A DNA stretch of 64,000 bases from Dyella sp. M7H15-1 (GCF_004114615.1 NZ_CP035300.1:1922001-1986000); one strand, 5' to 3'. Shown: positions 47,756 through 58,059, counted from the stretch's first letter. Notes: a model not told the origin generated them from the sequence alone. Numbers and translations are program-made.

Positions 47756-49657
47756 ATGGCCCTCGCCACCTTCTCAACCTCGAAACGCAGTATCGCCATC
47801 CGGGCAGCCCTGGTGGTAGCAATGACGGCCGCCTTCATCCTGCTTACCGGCTTGATGGACGGCAATGATGGTGTGTCGGCCTCGCAACTGCTCGCACAGC
47901 CCGTCTACCCGCTGGCCAACGCCATGCCGGGACTGCTGTTGGCCTTGGTGTTGCTGGTGCTGACTCGCCGTGTCCTTTTTTCATTTGGGCTGGCCTACCT
48001 AACCCAGGCTGTGATGTACAGCGTCAACGCGCTCAAGGTTGCCAACCTCGGCACACCACTGCTACCGGCGGATTTCCGCATAGTCGGCCAGTTGAGCAAG
48101 GGCGGGATGCATGTGCTTGGCAGTTATCTGCCGCACAGCTCATGGCCGTACCTCGCCATCCTCGGCGGGATAGCTGCAATCGTGGCGACATGGCGCCTGG
48201 AGCCGCCGCTGTTTGCTCGCCGGACGGGCGGCAAGCGCATCGTCGCCGGCAGCCTGCTTGGCGCCACCTTGCTTACCCTGCTGGCTGGCATGCCAGGTTG
48301 GGGCAATGTGTACAACGGTCGCGAACTCTGGCTGGAGCCGTGGTCGGCAGCGGCAACCACCAGCCATTCCGGCCTGGTCAGTTCACTGATGATGTTCCAT
48401 TTGCAGGATCGTCGCAGCAAGCAAAAGGCCGACCCCCATGCGGCAAGCCAGTTGCTTGCCTCCACCAGCGATCAGGTGCGCGCCCGCATGCAGACACCCG
48501 TGGATGAAGGTTGTGCCCTGCCCGACATCGTGGTGGTGCAAAGCGAATCGTTCTTCGACCCGAGCATCATGCGTGGTTATCAGAACGCCAAGCTCACACC
48601 CAACCTTTCCCGTCTTGCGGCACAAGGCATGAGCGGCCCACTGCATGTGCCGACCTTTGGCGGCGGCACCATTCGTACCGAATTCGAGGTACTCACCGGT
48701 CTGTCACTGCGCTACTTCAGCAACATGCAGTTCCCATATCTGCAGATGTACGACAGGGTTGTACCAAGCATGGTGCGCACCTTGCGTTCGCATGGCTATG
48801 AAACCGTAGCGATCCATGGCAACGACCCTACCTTCTGGAACCGTAACACCGCATTCAAAACGCTTGGCTTTGATCGCTTTGTTTCGCAATCCGACTTCCC
48901 GACCCATGCGGCGATGGATGGCAAATACATGGCTGACAGCGCGATGACCGACGAAATCATGGTGCAGCTCAAGGACTACGGCCCACCGCAATTCCTGTTC
49001 GCGATCAGCCTAGAAGCACATGGCCCGTATGACGTCACGCCGAAAGACCCTGCCGCACGCAACGCTATCCCCGTGCCCGCCTCGGTGGATGTCAAGGACA
49101 AGGTTGAAGTCCAGAACTACATCTATCACATGCAGCACGCCGACCAGGAGCTGGGACGCCTAGCAGCATTGCTCGCCAAGCGCAGCCGTCCGACCTTGCT
49201 GCTGTTTTACGGCGACCACTTGCCGGGCTTGAACGACGCCTATCGCGCCATGAACTTTATCGATGGCCAGGACATGCTGGGCCAGGCCGGCACATGGCTG
49301 CTAATCGATCCGCGCAACCCGGGCCATCCGCAGCGTGTCGACATGGCCTCGTGGATGTTGCCGGGCTTGCTGCTTGAACGCGCCGGCATCCACGACGATG
49401 CATACTTTGCACTGAGTCAGGTGCTGGCCCCCTCACTGGCAATGCTGACCCGCGCCCCCGGCGCGGTGCCGCCACCCATCGATGCGCAGCAGAAACAGTT
49501 CGATAACGACATGGCCAGCGTCGCCATGCTGCGCATGAACGGCAGGCTGGACAAGCTGTTGCCGGCAAGCCTGCTACCCGCCAACACCGCCGTGGCGAAG
49601 CAGGATGACGAAGATCAAGGGGTACCTGCTTCGGCAGCGATGGGAGTCCATCACTGA
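47756..49657 (+). CDS. LTA synthase-like membrane sulfatase/phosphoglycerol transferase
   Basis: A 633-residue membrane enzyme. Four to five N-terminal membrane helices (to about residue 185) are followed by a large periplasmic alkaline-phosphatase-fold domain. Motifs are VVVQSESFFDPS (metal Glu), FGGGTIRTEFEVLTG (Thr nucleophile region), HGNDPTFWNRN, SLEAHGPYD and FYGDHLPG (metal Asp/His). In Gram-negative bacteria such enzymes transfer phosphoglycerol or phosphoethanolamine to glucans or surface glycans (OpgB/LtaS-like). The precise substrate is not known. ATG 47756 lacks a clear ribosome site. Confidence 0.88.
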   Translation: MALATFSTSKRSIAIRAALVVAMTAAFILLTGLMDGNDGVSASQLLAQPVYPLANAMPGLLLALVLLVLTRRVLFSFGLAYLTQAVMYSVNALKVANLGTPLLPADFRIVGQLSKGGMHVLGSYLPHSSWPYLAILGGIAAIVATWRLEPPLFARRTGGKRIVAGSLLGATLLTLLAGMPGWGNVYNGRELWLEPWSAAATTSHSGLVSSLMMFHLQDRRSKQKADPHAASQLLASTSDQVRARMQTPVDEGCALPDIVVVQSESFFDPSIMRGYQNAKLTPNLSRLAAQGMSGPLHVPTFGGGTIRTEFEVLTGLSLRYFSNMQFPYLQMYDRVVPSMVRTLRSHGYETVAIHGNDPTFWNRNTAFKTLGFDRFVSQSDFPTHAAMDGKYMADSAMTDEIMVQLKDYGPPQFLFAISLEAHGPYDVTPKDPAARNAIPVPASVDVKDKVEVQNYIYHMQHADQELGRLAALLAKRSRPTLLLFYGDHLPGLNDAYRAMNFIDGQDMLGQAGTWLLIDPRNPGHPQRVDMASWMLPGLLLERAGIHDDAYFALSQVLAPSLAMLTRAPGAVPPPIDAQQKQFDNDMASVAMLRMNGRLDKLLPASLLPANTAVAKQDDEDQGVPASAAMGVHH

Positions 49658-49699
49658 TTCGATAGCGGGTGGGTTTGCTGCAGAAAAAACGGCGTCTTG

Positions 49700-50089
49700 G
49701 CAGGCGCTTTTTTGGGGTGTTGTAGGTAAGCTTGCCGGCTCGCGCGTCGCCGGTCATCAGCTTGTCGTTGTCGTCAAGCTGCTGGATATGTGCGGGATTA
49801 CCCTTCATCACGATGCGGCTGACCTGCGTGTCGGCATCGAGATAAACACATACGCGATGTCACCGGTAGCCTTCATCGTGCCCTGCGTGACGACCACATG
49901 CCCGGTCAGTGTGGTCATCGTATTGGGCGCATTGAATCCATTCACCGAATCTTGCGTGGCGTTCATGGGTTGGTTGCGATCGCCCGTCTTCGCATGCGCA
50001 CAAGACAGGAAAAGGATCAGCATGAACGCAGCGCACGACCGGACAACAAGGTCGCCATGGCGAGGGCCCGCATCACGCACAGGCTTCAT
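49700..50089 (-). pseudogene. lptA-like gene, frameshifted and truncated
   Basis: Minus strand from ATG 50089: a signal peptide region (VRSCAAFMLILFLSCAHAKT), then GDRNQPMNATQDSVNGFNAP and TMTTLTGHVVVTQGTMKATG. This is the start of LptA, the periplasmic LPS-transport protein (DRxQPM, TGxVxxxQG). At about 49853 one extra T shifts the frame; the family pattern continues in the next frame as VYLDADTQVSRIVMKGNPAH, then IQQLDDNDKLMTGDARAGKL and TYN. It then stops being LptA-like, missing roughly the last third. An essential lptA beside lptB is expected elsewhere in the genome, so this is a spare or dead copy. Confidence 0.75.
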
Positions 50090-50174
50090 GCAAGCTGTCT
50101 CCGATTCGGTAATGGAACTCATTTTACGGCCAGCCGAGCGTAAAGCGAGCAGTCTGCGCCCATTTCGTGCCAGT

Positions 50175-50753
50175 CTAATGTTTGCTTGCACAAGCCTTGT
50201 GCCGGAAGCACTCCACCAGATGGTCGTTGACCATGCCAGTGGCCTGCATGAAGGCATAGCAGATGGTGGTGCCGATGAAGCGGAACCCGCGTTTTTTCAG
50301 ATCCTTGCTCATCTGGTCCGATACGTGCGTGCTGGCAGGTACCTCGCTCCGGGTCCGCCAGCGGTTATGAACCGGCTTACCGCCGACGAATGACCAGAGG
50401 TAGGCATCCAGACTGCCGTGCTCGTCGATGGCCGCCAGGGATGCCTTGGCGTTATCCCGCGTGGCGGTCATCTTGAGGCGATTGCGAATCAGGCCGGGAT
50501 CGAGCAACAGCTTTTCCAGATCCCGGTCTTTCATCGCGGCGACGCGGGCAATGTCAAAGTCGTGGAAGGCTTTCCGGTAATTGTCGCGCTTGTGCAATAC
50601 GGTCCGCCATGACAGCCCGGCCTGCGCGCCCTCCAGACACAGGAATTCGAACAGGACCTGGTCATCGTGCAACGGCACACCCCACTCGGTGTCGTGATAG
50701 TTCTGCATCAACTCACCATCGGCTGCCCAATGACAGCGAATACGCGACGCCAT
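50175..50753 (-). CDS. tag: DNA-3-methyladenine glycosylase I
   Basis: A 192-residue base-excision repair enzyme that removes 3-methyladenine. The family pattern is complete: CHWAADGELMQNYHDTEWGV, then FEFLCLEGAQAGLSWRTVLH, FVGGKPVHNRW and GTTICYAFMQATGMVNDH, with the Cys/His residues of the zinc site at both ends. ATG 50753 follows AAGGAG; the frame up to 50840 adds unrelated residues. Nothing links it to its neighbours. Confidence 0.95.
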   Translation of the reverse strand: MASRIRCHWAADGELMQNYHDTEWGVPLHDDQVLFEFLCLEGAQAGLSWRTVLHKRDNYRKAFHDFDIARVAAMKDRDLEKLLLDPGLIRNRLKMTATRDNAKASLAAIDEHGSLDAYLWSFVGGKPVHNRWRTRSEVPASTHVSDQMSKDLKKRGFRFIGTTICYAFMQATGMVNDHLVECFRHKACASKH

Positions 50754-50917
50754 TGCCGCTCTCCTTTTTCCACACACCGTCGTGTTCGGGGATAGGCAGC
50801 ATAACGCCACATCCACTGACGCAGTGATGGTTTTTTTCAAATACTGATGCCAGATCGATAGCGTTGGAGCCAGTCATGCAGCACAAAATAGATTCACGGA
50901 AGCGACAGGCGTAGCGA

Positions 50918-51868
50918 CTACCAAGGTAGTACGTCGATATCCACGTTACCGCCCGTCAGCACCAAACCTATGCGGCGACCCGCGAAACGCTGGCGTTGCT
51001 TTAGCACTGCCGCCAATACCGTGGCACTTGATATCTCCACGACCAGCTTGAGGGTCTGCCAAAGCAATCGCATCGCCTGGATGGATTCCTCATCGCTGAC
51101 AGTGATGATCTCCACCTGGTGTTCACGCAGGGCATGAAAGTTCGGTTCGCCGATCAAGGTGCGCAGCCCGTCGCAAAGGGTATTTGGCGTGAATGAGTCG
51201 ATGCGGGCGCCGCGCGCCAGGGATTGCGCAGCATCATCGGCGCCGGAGGGTTCCGCGCCAAACATGGCAATGGCCGGGTCAATGCCGTGCGCGGCAATCG
51301 AACACCCTGCCGATAGACCACCGCCACCCACGGGCGTGATGATAGTGTCCAGTCCTCGACTTTGCTGTAGCAGCTCCAGCACCAGCGTGCCCTGTCCGGC
51401 TATCACGTGCGTATCGGCATAAGGATGAACCAGCGTTGCACCTGTAGTCTGCTGCACTTGGGCTGCCTTCGCTTCGCGCGCAGCAATCATTGGTGCGCAG
51501 CGATGAAGGATCGCGCCAGCCTTTTCGATCGCTTCGAGCTTTGCACGCACAGCGCCGTCCGGCACCACGACATGAGCGGCGATACCACGTGTGGCGGCCG
51601 CCATGGCAAGTGCGTTGCCATGATTGCCGGACGAATGCGTCACCACGCCGCGCACAGCCTGCTCCTCTGTCAACGACCACACAGCATTGCATGCACCACG
51701 AAACTTGAAGGCACCACCACACTGCAAGTTCTCGCATTTGAAATAGAGCTGCGCACCGAGCATCTCGTCGAGTGCCGAATGACGCAGCACTGGCGTGAGG
51801 ATCGCATGCGGCGCAATGCGCGCCGCTGCATCATGAATCTGGTCAAGACTCGGCAGCGACACGCTCAT
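50918..51868 (-). CDS. PLP-dependent threonine/serine dehydratase or serine racemase
   Basis: A 316-residue fold-type II PLP enzyme without a regulatory ACT domain. The PLP Lys lies in CGGAFKFRGACNAV (usually SFKxRGA), the substrate loop is SSGNHGNALA and the phosphate loop is VGGGGLSAGC. The C-terminus has VLTGGNVDIDVLPW. These traits fit the serine racemase/catabolic threonine dehydratase group. ATG 51868 has GGAGATCGAG upstream. It overlaps by four bases (ATGA) the stop of a small upstream frame. Confidence 0.9.
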   Translation of the reverse strand: MSVSLPSLDQIHDAAARIAPHAILTPVLRHSALDEMLGAQLYFKCENLQCGGAFKFRGACNAVWSLTEEQAVRGVVTHSSGNHGNALAMAAATRGIAAHVVVPDGAVRAKLEAIEKAGAILHRCAPMIAAREAKAAQVQQTTGATLVHPYADTHVIAGQGTLVLELLQQSRGLDTIITPVGGGGLSAGCSIAAHGIDPAIAMFGAEPSGADDAAQSLARGARIDSFTPNTLCDGLRTLIGEPNFHALREHQVEIITVSDEESIQAMRLLWQTLKLVVEISSATVLAAVLKQRQRFAGRRIGLVLTGGNVDIDVLPW

Positions 51869-51999
51869 ACTGGCTCGATCTCCACGCCGCAAAGAAATTG
51901 CCTTTCTGTCCCGGGCTCCAACCGAATGGCATCCGCACAGTCGGCTACGACAACCTCATACGGCCCCAACCGCGTCCTTTCGATACTGAATGCACTCAT
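51865..51999 (-). CDS. 44-residue protein coupled to the dehydratase gene
   Basis: ATG 51999, with GCAGGAC eight bases upstream, opens a frame of 44 codons (MSAFSIERTRLGPYEVVVAD, then CADAIRLEPGTERQFLCGVE, then IEPV). It ends in TGA overlapping the ATG of the dehydratase. The good ribosome site and overlap argue for translation. I do not recognise the product; it could be a leader for coupling or the remainder of a longer gene. Confidence 0.4.
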   Translation of the reverse strand: MSAFSIERTRLGPYEVVVADCADAIRLEPGTERQFLCGVEIEPV

Positions 52000-52063
52000 T
52001 CGGTTGTCCTGCTAGAAAGATTCACATGTTAGCCTGATATACCCCTGCTCTTCCTGCACATCC

Positions 52064-54709
52064 ATGACTCTTGCCAACAAACCTACTTCCAGTCCGATCC
52101 GCCTGCGTGACTATCGACACCCCGCCTGGTCGGTGGACAGCGTGGAACTCGATGTCGACCTGGGCATCGATACCACGGAAATCACCTCGCGCCTGACTTT
52201 GCGCCAGGACATCGCGCAGGCGTTGCCGCTGCGCCTGGATGGCGAAGGTTTGGAGCTGCTGGCGATTTCACTCGATGGTCGTTCGCTCGATGCCACGCAA
52301 TACCGCCACGAACACAATGTGCTTGAAGTGCCGGGAGCACGTGATGGCAGTGTGCTGGAAACGCGCGTGCGCATCCGGCCTGCAGCGAATACAGCGCTCG
52401 AAGGCCTGTATTTGTCGGGTCCACGTGAAACCGGGTTTCTGCTGACCCAATGCGAAGCGGAAGGTTTTCGACACATCACCTTCTTTCCGGATCGGCCAGA
52501 CGTGCTTGCTCGCTACACCGTCACGCTGCGGGCCGATCGCGAGCGCTTTCCAGTGTTGCTCGCCGGCGGCAACCCGGATGGCGCAGGCGAGCTTGCCGAC
52601 GGTCGCCACTGGGCACGTTTCATCGACCCGCACCCCCGACCCTGTTATCTGTTTGCCCTGGTTGCCGGACAGCTGGACAGCATTCGGCGTGATTACGTCA
52701 CCGCCGAGGGCCGCAAGATCACGTTAGTGATGTGGTCCGAAGCCCATGTCATTGACCGCTGCCATTATGCGCTCGATGCACTGGAACGGTCGATGCGCTG
52801 GGATGAGCGCAGCTACGGACGCAACTACGATCTGGATGTCTTCCATGTCGTCGCCACGCATGATTTCAACATGGGCGCCATGGAGAACAAGGGGCTGAAC
52901 ATCTTCAACGCGAAGTATCTGCTTGCCAACCCGGACAGCACCACGGATGAAGAATATCGCGCCGTTGAAGCCGTGGTTGCGCACGAATATTTCCACAACT
53001 GGACGGGCAATCGCGTCACTTGCCGCGACTGGTTCCAGCTTTCGCTCAAGGAGGGCTTGACGGTTTTCCGCGAACAGCAATTTTCCGCAGAGATGAACTC
53101 GCCATCGTTGAAGCGCATCGAAGACGTGTCGCTGCTGCGCCGCACGCAGTTCCCGGAAGACGCGGGCCCGCTCGCCCATCCGGTACGCCCCGCGGAATAC
53201 CGCGAGATCAACAATTTCTACACCGCGACGGTCTACGAGAAAGGCTCCGAGCTGGTGCGCATGCTGGCGGGACGCCTGGGCCAGGACGGTTTTCGCCGCG
53301 GCATGGATTTGTATTTCGAACGCCACGACGGCAACGCAGCCACACTTGAGGATTTTCTTGCTGCATTGGGCGACGCCAACCACATCGACCTGATGCCCTA
53401 TCTGGCGTGGTACGCCCAATCGGGCACACCGCGACTGCACGCCAAGGGAGAATATGATCCAGCACGGCACGAATATGCGCTGACACTTTCGCAACAGACA
53501 CGCGCCACACCCAGACAATCCGAAAAAATACCCCTGCCGATTCCGGTCAAATTGTCCCTGTTCGATCACAGCGGCCAGATGCTGGCTTTGCATCTGGACG
53601 GCCACCATGCCGGCACGGAAACGGTGGTGGTGGCCGACAAGGCTTCGCAGCGCTTCGTTTTCCATGATGTGCCATCGCCACCGGTGCCTTCGTTGTTGCG
53701 GGGGTTCTCCGCACCCGTGGTGCTGGAATGCCATTACACGCCGGCAGAGCTGGCCTTGTTGCTGACGCACGATGCCGATGGCTTCAATCGCTGGGAGGCC
53801 AGCCAGCAACTGGCGACACTCGCCTTCGATACCTTGCAGGACGCCACCGACTCATCCGCCTGCAAGGCCTGGTGCGACGCGTTGGCCGCCTTGTTCGAAA
53901 ATCCCGGCATCGACGATGCCTTGCTGGCGGACCTAATGACACCTCCGGGAGAAATCGAATTTGCTGATCGGCAAAGCGAGGTGGATCCGGCAAAGATTCA
54001 CGCGCTGCGCCGGAATCTGGAACATCATCTGGCGCGACGCCTTGGCGTATCGGCGCTGCTTGATCGTTATCAGGCACTCCATGCCGACGTCGGCCAGCAA
54101 CTCGATGCTGCCAGTCAGGCAAAGCGCCGCCTGAAACGACGTGTGCTGGAGCTGCTTGCCTTGGTCGATACCGATCAGGCACACACACTGGCAGCACGCC
54201 AGTACTCGTCCGCAACTGGCATGACCGACCGCCTTGCGGCACTGGGCGTATTGGTACGCGCTCGTGCGCCGCAGGCTCCCGCCGCGTTAGCCGACTTCCG
54301 CCAACGCTACGCCGACAATCCGCTTGCACTGGATAAGTGGTTTGCAGAGCAGGCGAAAGTGCCCGGCGACGACGCGCTCGCCGGCGTCATGGCGCTGGAA
54401 AGCGATCCGGCTTTCACCTTGAAAAATCCAAACCGCGCGCGCGCTCTGTTCGGCAGTTTCGCCAGCGCCAACCCCAGCGGATTCCACCGTACCGATGGTG
54501 CCGGTTATCGCTTGCTTGCCGAGCGGCTGGCGCAATTGGATGCGCTCAACCCTCAGATTGCCGCGCGTCTGGCCACAGCGTTCAACGGATGGCAGCGCCT
54601 GGAATCCGTACGTCGCGAGGCGGCACGCGCTGCATTGGAAAAGCTGGCCCGACATGAAGGCCTATCACGCAACCTCAACGAGATCATTGGTAACGTGTTG
54701 CAGCGTTAA
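52064..54709 (+). CDS. pepN: Aminopeptidase N (M1 family)
   Basis: An 881-residue zinc aminopeptidase. The exopeptidase motif GAMENKGLNIF is followed by the zinc site His307-Glu-Tyr-Phe-His311 (HEYFH) with Glu330 in SLKEGLTVFRE. The C-terminal helical domain is full length. It trims N-terminal residues from peptides in the cytoplasm. ATG 52064 is 64 bp from the divergent small frame; the shared gap should hold both promoters. Confidence 0.96.
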   Translation: MTLANKPTSSPIRLRDYRHPAWSVDSVELDVDLGIDTTEITSRLTLRQDIAQALPLRLDGEGLELLAISLDGRSLDATQYRHEHNVLEVPGARDGSVLETRVRIRPAANTALEGLYLSGPRETGFLLTQCEAEGFRHITFFPDRPDVLARYTVTLRADRERFPVLLAGGNPDGAGELADGRHWARFIDPHPRPCYLFALVAGQLDSIRRDYVTAEGRKITLVMWSEAHVIDRCHYALDALERSMRWDERSYGRNYDLDVFHVVATHDFNMGAMENKGLNIFNAKYLLANPDSTTDEEYRAVEAVVAHEYFHNWTGNRVTCRDWFQLSLKEGLTVFREQQFSAEMNSPSLKRIEDVSLLRRTQFPEDAGPLAHPVRPAEYREINNFYTATVYEKGSELVRMLAGRLGQDGFRRGMDLYFERHDGNAATLEDFLAALGDANHIDLMPYLAWYAQSGTPRLHAKGEYDPARHEYALTLSQQTRATPRQSEKIPLPIPVKLSLFDHSGQMLALHLDGHHAGTETVVVADKASQRFVFHDVPSPPVPSLLRGFSAPVVLECHYTPAELALLLTHDADGFNRWEASQQLATLAFDTLQDATDSSACKAWCDALAALFENPGIDDALLADLMTPPGEIEFADRQSEVDPAKIHALRRNLEHHLARRLGVSALLDRYQALHADVGQQLDAASQAKRRLKRRVLELLALVDTDQAHTLAARQYSSATGMTDRLAALGVLVRARAPQAPAALADFRQRYADNPLALDKWFAEQAKVPGDDALAGVMALESDPAFTLKNPNRARALFGSFASANPSGFHRTDGAGYRLLAERLAQLDALNPQIAARLATAFNGWQRLESVRREAARAALEKLARHEGLSRNLNEIIGNVLQR

Positions 54710-54839
54710 ACACAGATACGCAACAGACATGCCAGTTTGTGAGGTAGATCACGCAACATTTCACCCCATCACGCTATGACCTTTTGTGTCACGAGCTGCC
54801 GTTTACAGGCATATATTTGCGTTTCAGTCACCCCATGTT

Positions 54840-55040
54840 CACGCGTGCGGGGTGATGATTTCCTCTCGTGTGGGGGAGCGGCGTAGCTGCGCTGCCCGTA
54901 GAGTCACCAGTTTCTGGCGCCCGGCAATACGGTCACACTGGATTCCCCCTGTTCCTGAGACCGCCGGGCGCCAGATCTCTCTCGCTACCAGAGATCGAGA
55001 TCACTAAAGAACGACGGCGCCCAATGGGCGCCGTCTTGCT
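54840..55040 (+). ncRNA. Candidate structured RNA upstream of mnmG
   Basis: The 514-bp gap between pepN and mnmG has a dense block of stems. TCTGGCGCCCGGC (54913-54925) pairs exactly with GCCGGGCGCCAGA (54963-54975). A smaller stem ATCTCT/AGAGAT follows, and then GACGGCGCCCA/TGGGCGCCGTC (55013-55035) with TTGCTTCC looks like a terminator. The enclosed loop has CCCCC. No protein frame explains these. It may be a small RNA ending at 55040 or a long leader of mnmG. The family is not recognised; the layout does not clearly match 6S or tmRNA. Outside this block the gap shows nothing. Confidence 0.45.
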
Positions 55041-55223
55041 TCCTATCCCGGTACGCGAATGGACCCCTGCCGTCCTATCTCAGCGCGCATATCGCGCGGC
55101 ATCTGCCCGTGAGAGTGCACTGAACTTGAAGCAGAAAACATGCCATCGCTGCGTCAGTCATGCCTGATAACAGTGCTGGAGGTATCATAACCCTTTGTCT
55201 ATCCCTGCATTTCGGGCCATCCC

Positions 55224-57101
55224 ATGCTTCACCCCAACTCTTACGATGTCATCGTGATTGGCGGCGGCCACGCCGGTACTGAGGCCGCCTTGGCTTCGGC
55301 ACGCTGCGGCGCCCACACCTTGCTGCTGAGCCACAACATCGAAACGATCGGCCAGATGAGCTGCAATCCAGCGATCGGCGGCATTGGCAAAGGACATTTG
55401 GTCAAGGAAATCGATGCCTTGGGCGGTGCCATGGCCCAGGCTGCTGATCACGCTGGCATCCAATGGCGTACGCTGAACGCATCCAAAGGCCCTGCCGTGC
55501 GCGCCACACGCTGCCAGGCGGACCGGACGTTGTACAAAGCAGCGATCCGGCGCATGGTCGAGAGCCAACCCAATCTGGATCTGTTCCAGCAAGCGGTGGA
55601 TGACCTGCTGATCGAGAACGGCCGCGTTACCGGTGTAGTGACACAAATGGGCCTTTCTTTCCGCGCCAGGTCCATAGTGCTCACGGCGGGCACTTTTCTG
55701 GCCGGCAAGATCCACATTGGTCCAGCTCACTACGCGGGCGGGCGGGCCGGTGACCCGCCCGCCACCACGTTGGCCCAACGCTTGCGCGAGCTGCCGGTGG
55801 CAGCCGACCGTCTCAAGACCGGCACTCCGCCACGCATTGACCTGCGCAGCATCGATTTCACCCATCTGGAAGAGCAGCCCGGGGACGACCCCGCCCCGGT
55901 CTTCTCCTATCTCGGTTCGCGTGCACATCACCCGCGCCAAGTGAGTTGCTGGATCACCCATACCAGCGGACACACCCACGAGATCATCCGCGGAGCCCTG
56001 GATCGCTCACCGCTATACACCGGCCAGATCGAGGGCATCGGTCCGCGCTACTGTCCGTCGATCGAGGACAAGGTGGTGCGGTTCGCCGAAAAGAACTCGC
56101 ACCAGATCTTCATCGAACCAGAAGGACTGGAGAGCTTCGAGATTTACCCCAACGGCATCTCCACCTCGCTGCCGTTCGACGTACAGCTCGACCTAGTGCA
56201 TTCGATCAAGGGTTTTGAGAAAGCGCACATTACTCGTCCTGGCTATGCGATCGAATACGACTACTTCGATCCGCGCGGCCTGCATCCATGGCTGGAAACC
56301 AAAACTATTCCGGGCCTGTATTTCGCTGGCCAGATCAACGGCACCACCGGCTATGAGGAAGCGGCGGCACAGGGCCTGATTGCCGGCCTGAACGCCGCGC
56401 TTGCCGTGCAGGGCAAGGCACCGTGGTATCCGCGCCGTGACGAAGCTTACATCGGCGTGCTGATCGATGACCTGACCAGCAATGGGACGATCGAGCCCTA
56501 CCGCATGTTCACCTCGCGCGCGGAATACCGCCTGCATCTGCGTGAAGACAATGCCGACCTGCGCCTGACCGAAACCGGCCATGCGTTAGGTGTGGTGCCA
56601 CGGGAACGTTTCGACGCGTTGCGCACCAAGCGCGAGGCGGTGGAGCGCGAAGTGCAGCGCCTTGGTGCGTTGTGGGCTGCTCCGAACAACGCACTTGGCG
56701 CGGCCATCGAGCGCCAGCTCGGTATCGCCGTCAGTCGCGAAACCAACGCGCTGGATCTGCTGCGCCGCCCTGAACTGGATTACGCGAAGCTGACCACGGT
56801 CACCGAACTCGGCCCCGCGGTGGAGCATGAAGACATCGCCGCCCAGGTCGAGGTGCAGACCAAGTATGCCGGCTACCTGGAACGCCAGCGCGAGGAAATC
56901 GAACGTCAGCGCCGTCACGAGAATACGATGATTCCAGCTAGCTTCGATTACGACAAGGTACGCGGCCTGTCCGCCGAAGTGCTGCTGAAACTCAAACGCA
57001 GCTTGCCGACCACCATCGGCCAAGCGGCACGTATCAGCGGTATCACGCCTGCGGCGATCTCGTTGTTGTTGGTGCATTTGAAGCGACGTGATGCGGCGTG
57101 A
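55224..57101 (+). CDS. mnmG: tRNA uridine-5-carboxymethylaminomethyl synthesis enzyme MnmG
   Basis: A 625-residue FAD enzyme that, with MnmE, modifies the wobble uridine of several tRNAs. The FAD motif is [40 protein letters not shown] and [13 protein letters not shown] are the GidA signatures. The FAD-binding end [20 protein letters not shown] and the C-terminal helical domain ([20 protein letters not shown]) are present. ATG 55224. No ribosome site stands out, and a structured leader lies upstream. Confidence 0.97.
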   Translation: MLHPNSYDVIVIGGGHAGTEAALASARCGAHTLLLSHNIETIGQMSCNPAIGGIGKGHLVKEIDALGGAMAQAADHAGIQWRTLNASKGPAVRATRCQADRTLYKAAIRRMVESQPNLDLFQQAVDDLLIENGRVTGVVTQMGLSFRARSIVLTAGTFLAGKIHIGPAHYAGGRAGDPPATTLAQRLRELPVAADRLKTGTPPRIDLRSIDFTHLEEQPGDDPAPVFSYLGSRAHHPRQVSCWITHTSGHTHEIIRGALDRSPLYTGQIEGIGPRYCPSIEDKVVRFAEKNSHQIFIEPEGLESFEIYPNGISTSLPFDVQLDLVHSIKGFEKAHITRPGYAIEYDYFDPRGLHPWLETKTIPGLYFAGQINGTTGYEEAAAQGLIAGLNAALAVQGKAPWYPRRDEAYIGVLIDDLTSNGTIEPYRMFTSRAEYRLHLREDNADLRLTETGHALGVVPRERFDALRTKREAVEREVQRLGALWAAPNNALGAAIERQLGIAVSRETNALDLLRRPELDYAKLTTVTELGPAVEHEDIAAQVEVQTKYAGYLERQREEIERQRRHENTMIPASFDYDKVRGLSAEVLLKLKRSLPTTIGQAARISGITPAAISLLLVHLKRRDAA

Positions 57102-57160
57102 AGCCCCATCCATCGCCCTCACATGGCATCATGCGCACCTGCTTAGCGAGGAGCGCCTAG

Positions 57161-57925
57161 ATGGAAGTCTGGATCGGTCGGCAGGGCGAACGCCACGGCC
57201 CCTATCAGGAAGAACAAATCAAGGAATGGCTGCGTAGCGGCCAGCTCAGCCGCGACGATCTGGGCTGGTACGACGGCCTGGCTGACTGGCAACCGCTGTC
57301 GGTGCTGTTTCCGTTGGAGAAGCCCACGCCACCGCCTGCCCAGGATATCTACGCGCCACCTCCGTTGCAGCAACCACAGTCCAGTGCGCCGGCGTTCGCC
57401 TACGCCGGCTTCTGGAAGCGCGCACTGGCTTATTTCATCGACGCTTTCGTGCTGTATTTCCCGTTCTCACTGCTGGAAATACCCTTTCACATGCGCACCG
57501 CATACGAGGCGCTGGCTCAGCAAATCTCTCCCGGCACGGATCCACAAGTCGCGCTTTTGGCCTATCGGCACTTCTATAGCGAGCAGTGGCCGTACTTCCT
57601 GACTACGCTGGTGATGAGTTGGCTGTATTTCGCCATTTGCGAAAGTTCGTCCTGGCAAGCCACCGTCGGCAAGCTGGCGCTGGGCATGCGTGTTACCGAC
57701 CTGAACGGCGCACGCATTTCATTGGGGCGTGCGCTGGGGCGTTATGGCGGCAAGTTCATCAGTGGTCTCTTGCTCTGCATGGGTTTCCTGATGGTCGCCT
57801 TCACGCAGCGCAAGCAAGGACTGCACGATATGTTCGCCAACACACTCGTACTCAATGGCCGCGCCAGCGATGTGAAGCACAACACCCCACCACCGAAGGA
57901 CGACGAGGGATCATTCCACGCTTGA
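57161..57925 (+). CDS. GYF_2 plus RDD family membrane protein
   Basis: A 254-residue inner-membrane protein. Residues 1-50 are a GYF_2 domain (WIGRQGERHGPYQEEQIKEW, then DLGWYDGLADWQPLS). A Pro-rich linker follows, then an RDD domain from about 85 to 230 with FWKRALAYFIDAFVLYFPFS, GKLALGMRVTDLNG and TQRKQGLHDMFANT, and four hydrophobic segments. Such proteins are thought to be membrane transport or scaffolding factors; the role is unknown. AGGAG stands before ATG 57161. Confidence 0.88.
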   Translation: MEVWIGRQGERHGPYQEEQIKEWLRSGQLSRDDLGWYDGLADWQPLSVLFPLEKPTPPPAQDIYAPPPLQQPQSSAPAFAYAGFWKRALAYFIDAFVLYFPFSLLEIPFHMRTAYEALAQQISPGTDPQVALLAYRHFYSEQWPYFLTTLVMSWLYFAICESSSWQATVGKLALGMRVTDLNGARISLGRALGRYGGKFISGLLLCMGFLMVAFTQRKQGLHDMFANTLVLNGRASDVKHNTPPPKDDEGSFHA

Positions 57926-58059
57926 TTTTGCGCGTGAATCTGGGCGTTGGAACCGCGCATCACCGTTTTCTGCTGATTGAGCGCATCTTGCTATCATCCA
58001 GCCCTTCGTAAACCATACGCCGGCACTCTGCCGCTGGTGCAAGGAAGTATTGCTTCATC

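Noticed and set aside
52724-53809. 361-codon open frame opposite pepN
   Set aside because: It is antisense to conserved catalytic parts of pepN, has no ribosome site and looks like a GC-driven shadow frame.
54840-55040. Assignment of the structured region as 6S RNA or tmRNA
   Set aside because: The stem order and lack of the expected long central-bubble hairpin or tRNA-like ends do not support either; left as an unassigned structured RNA.
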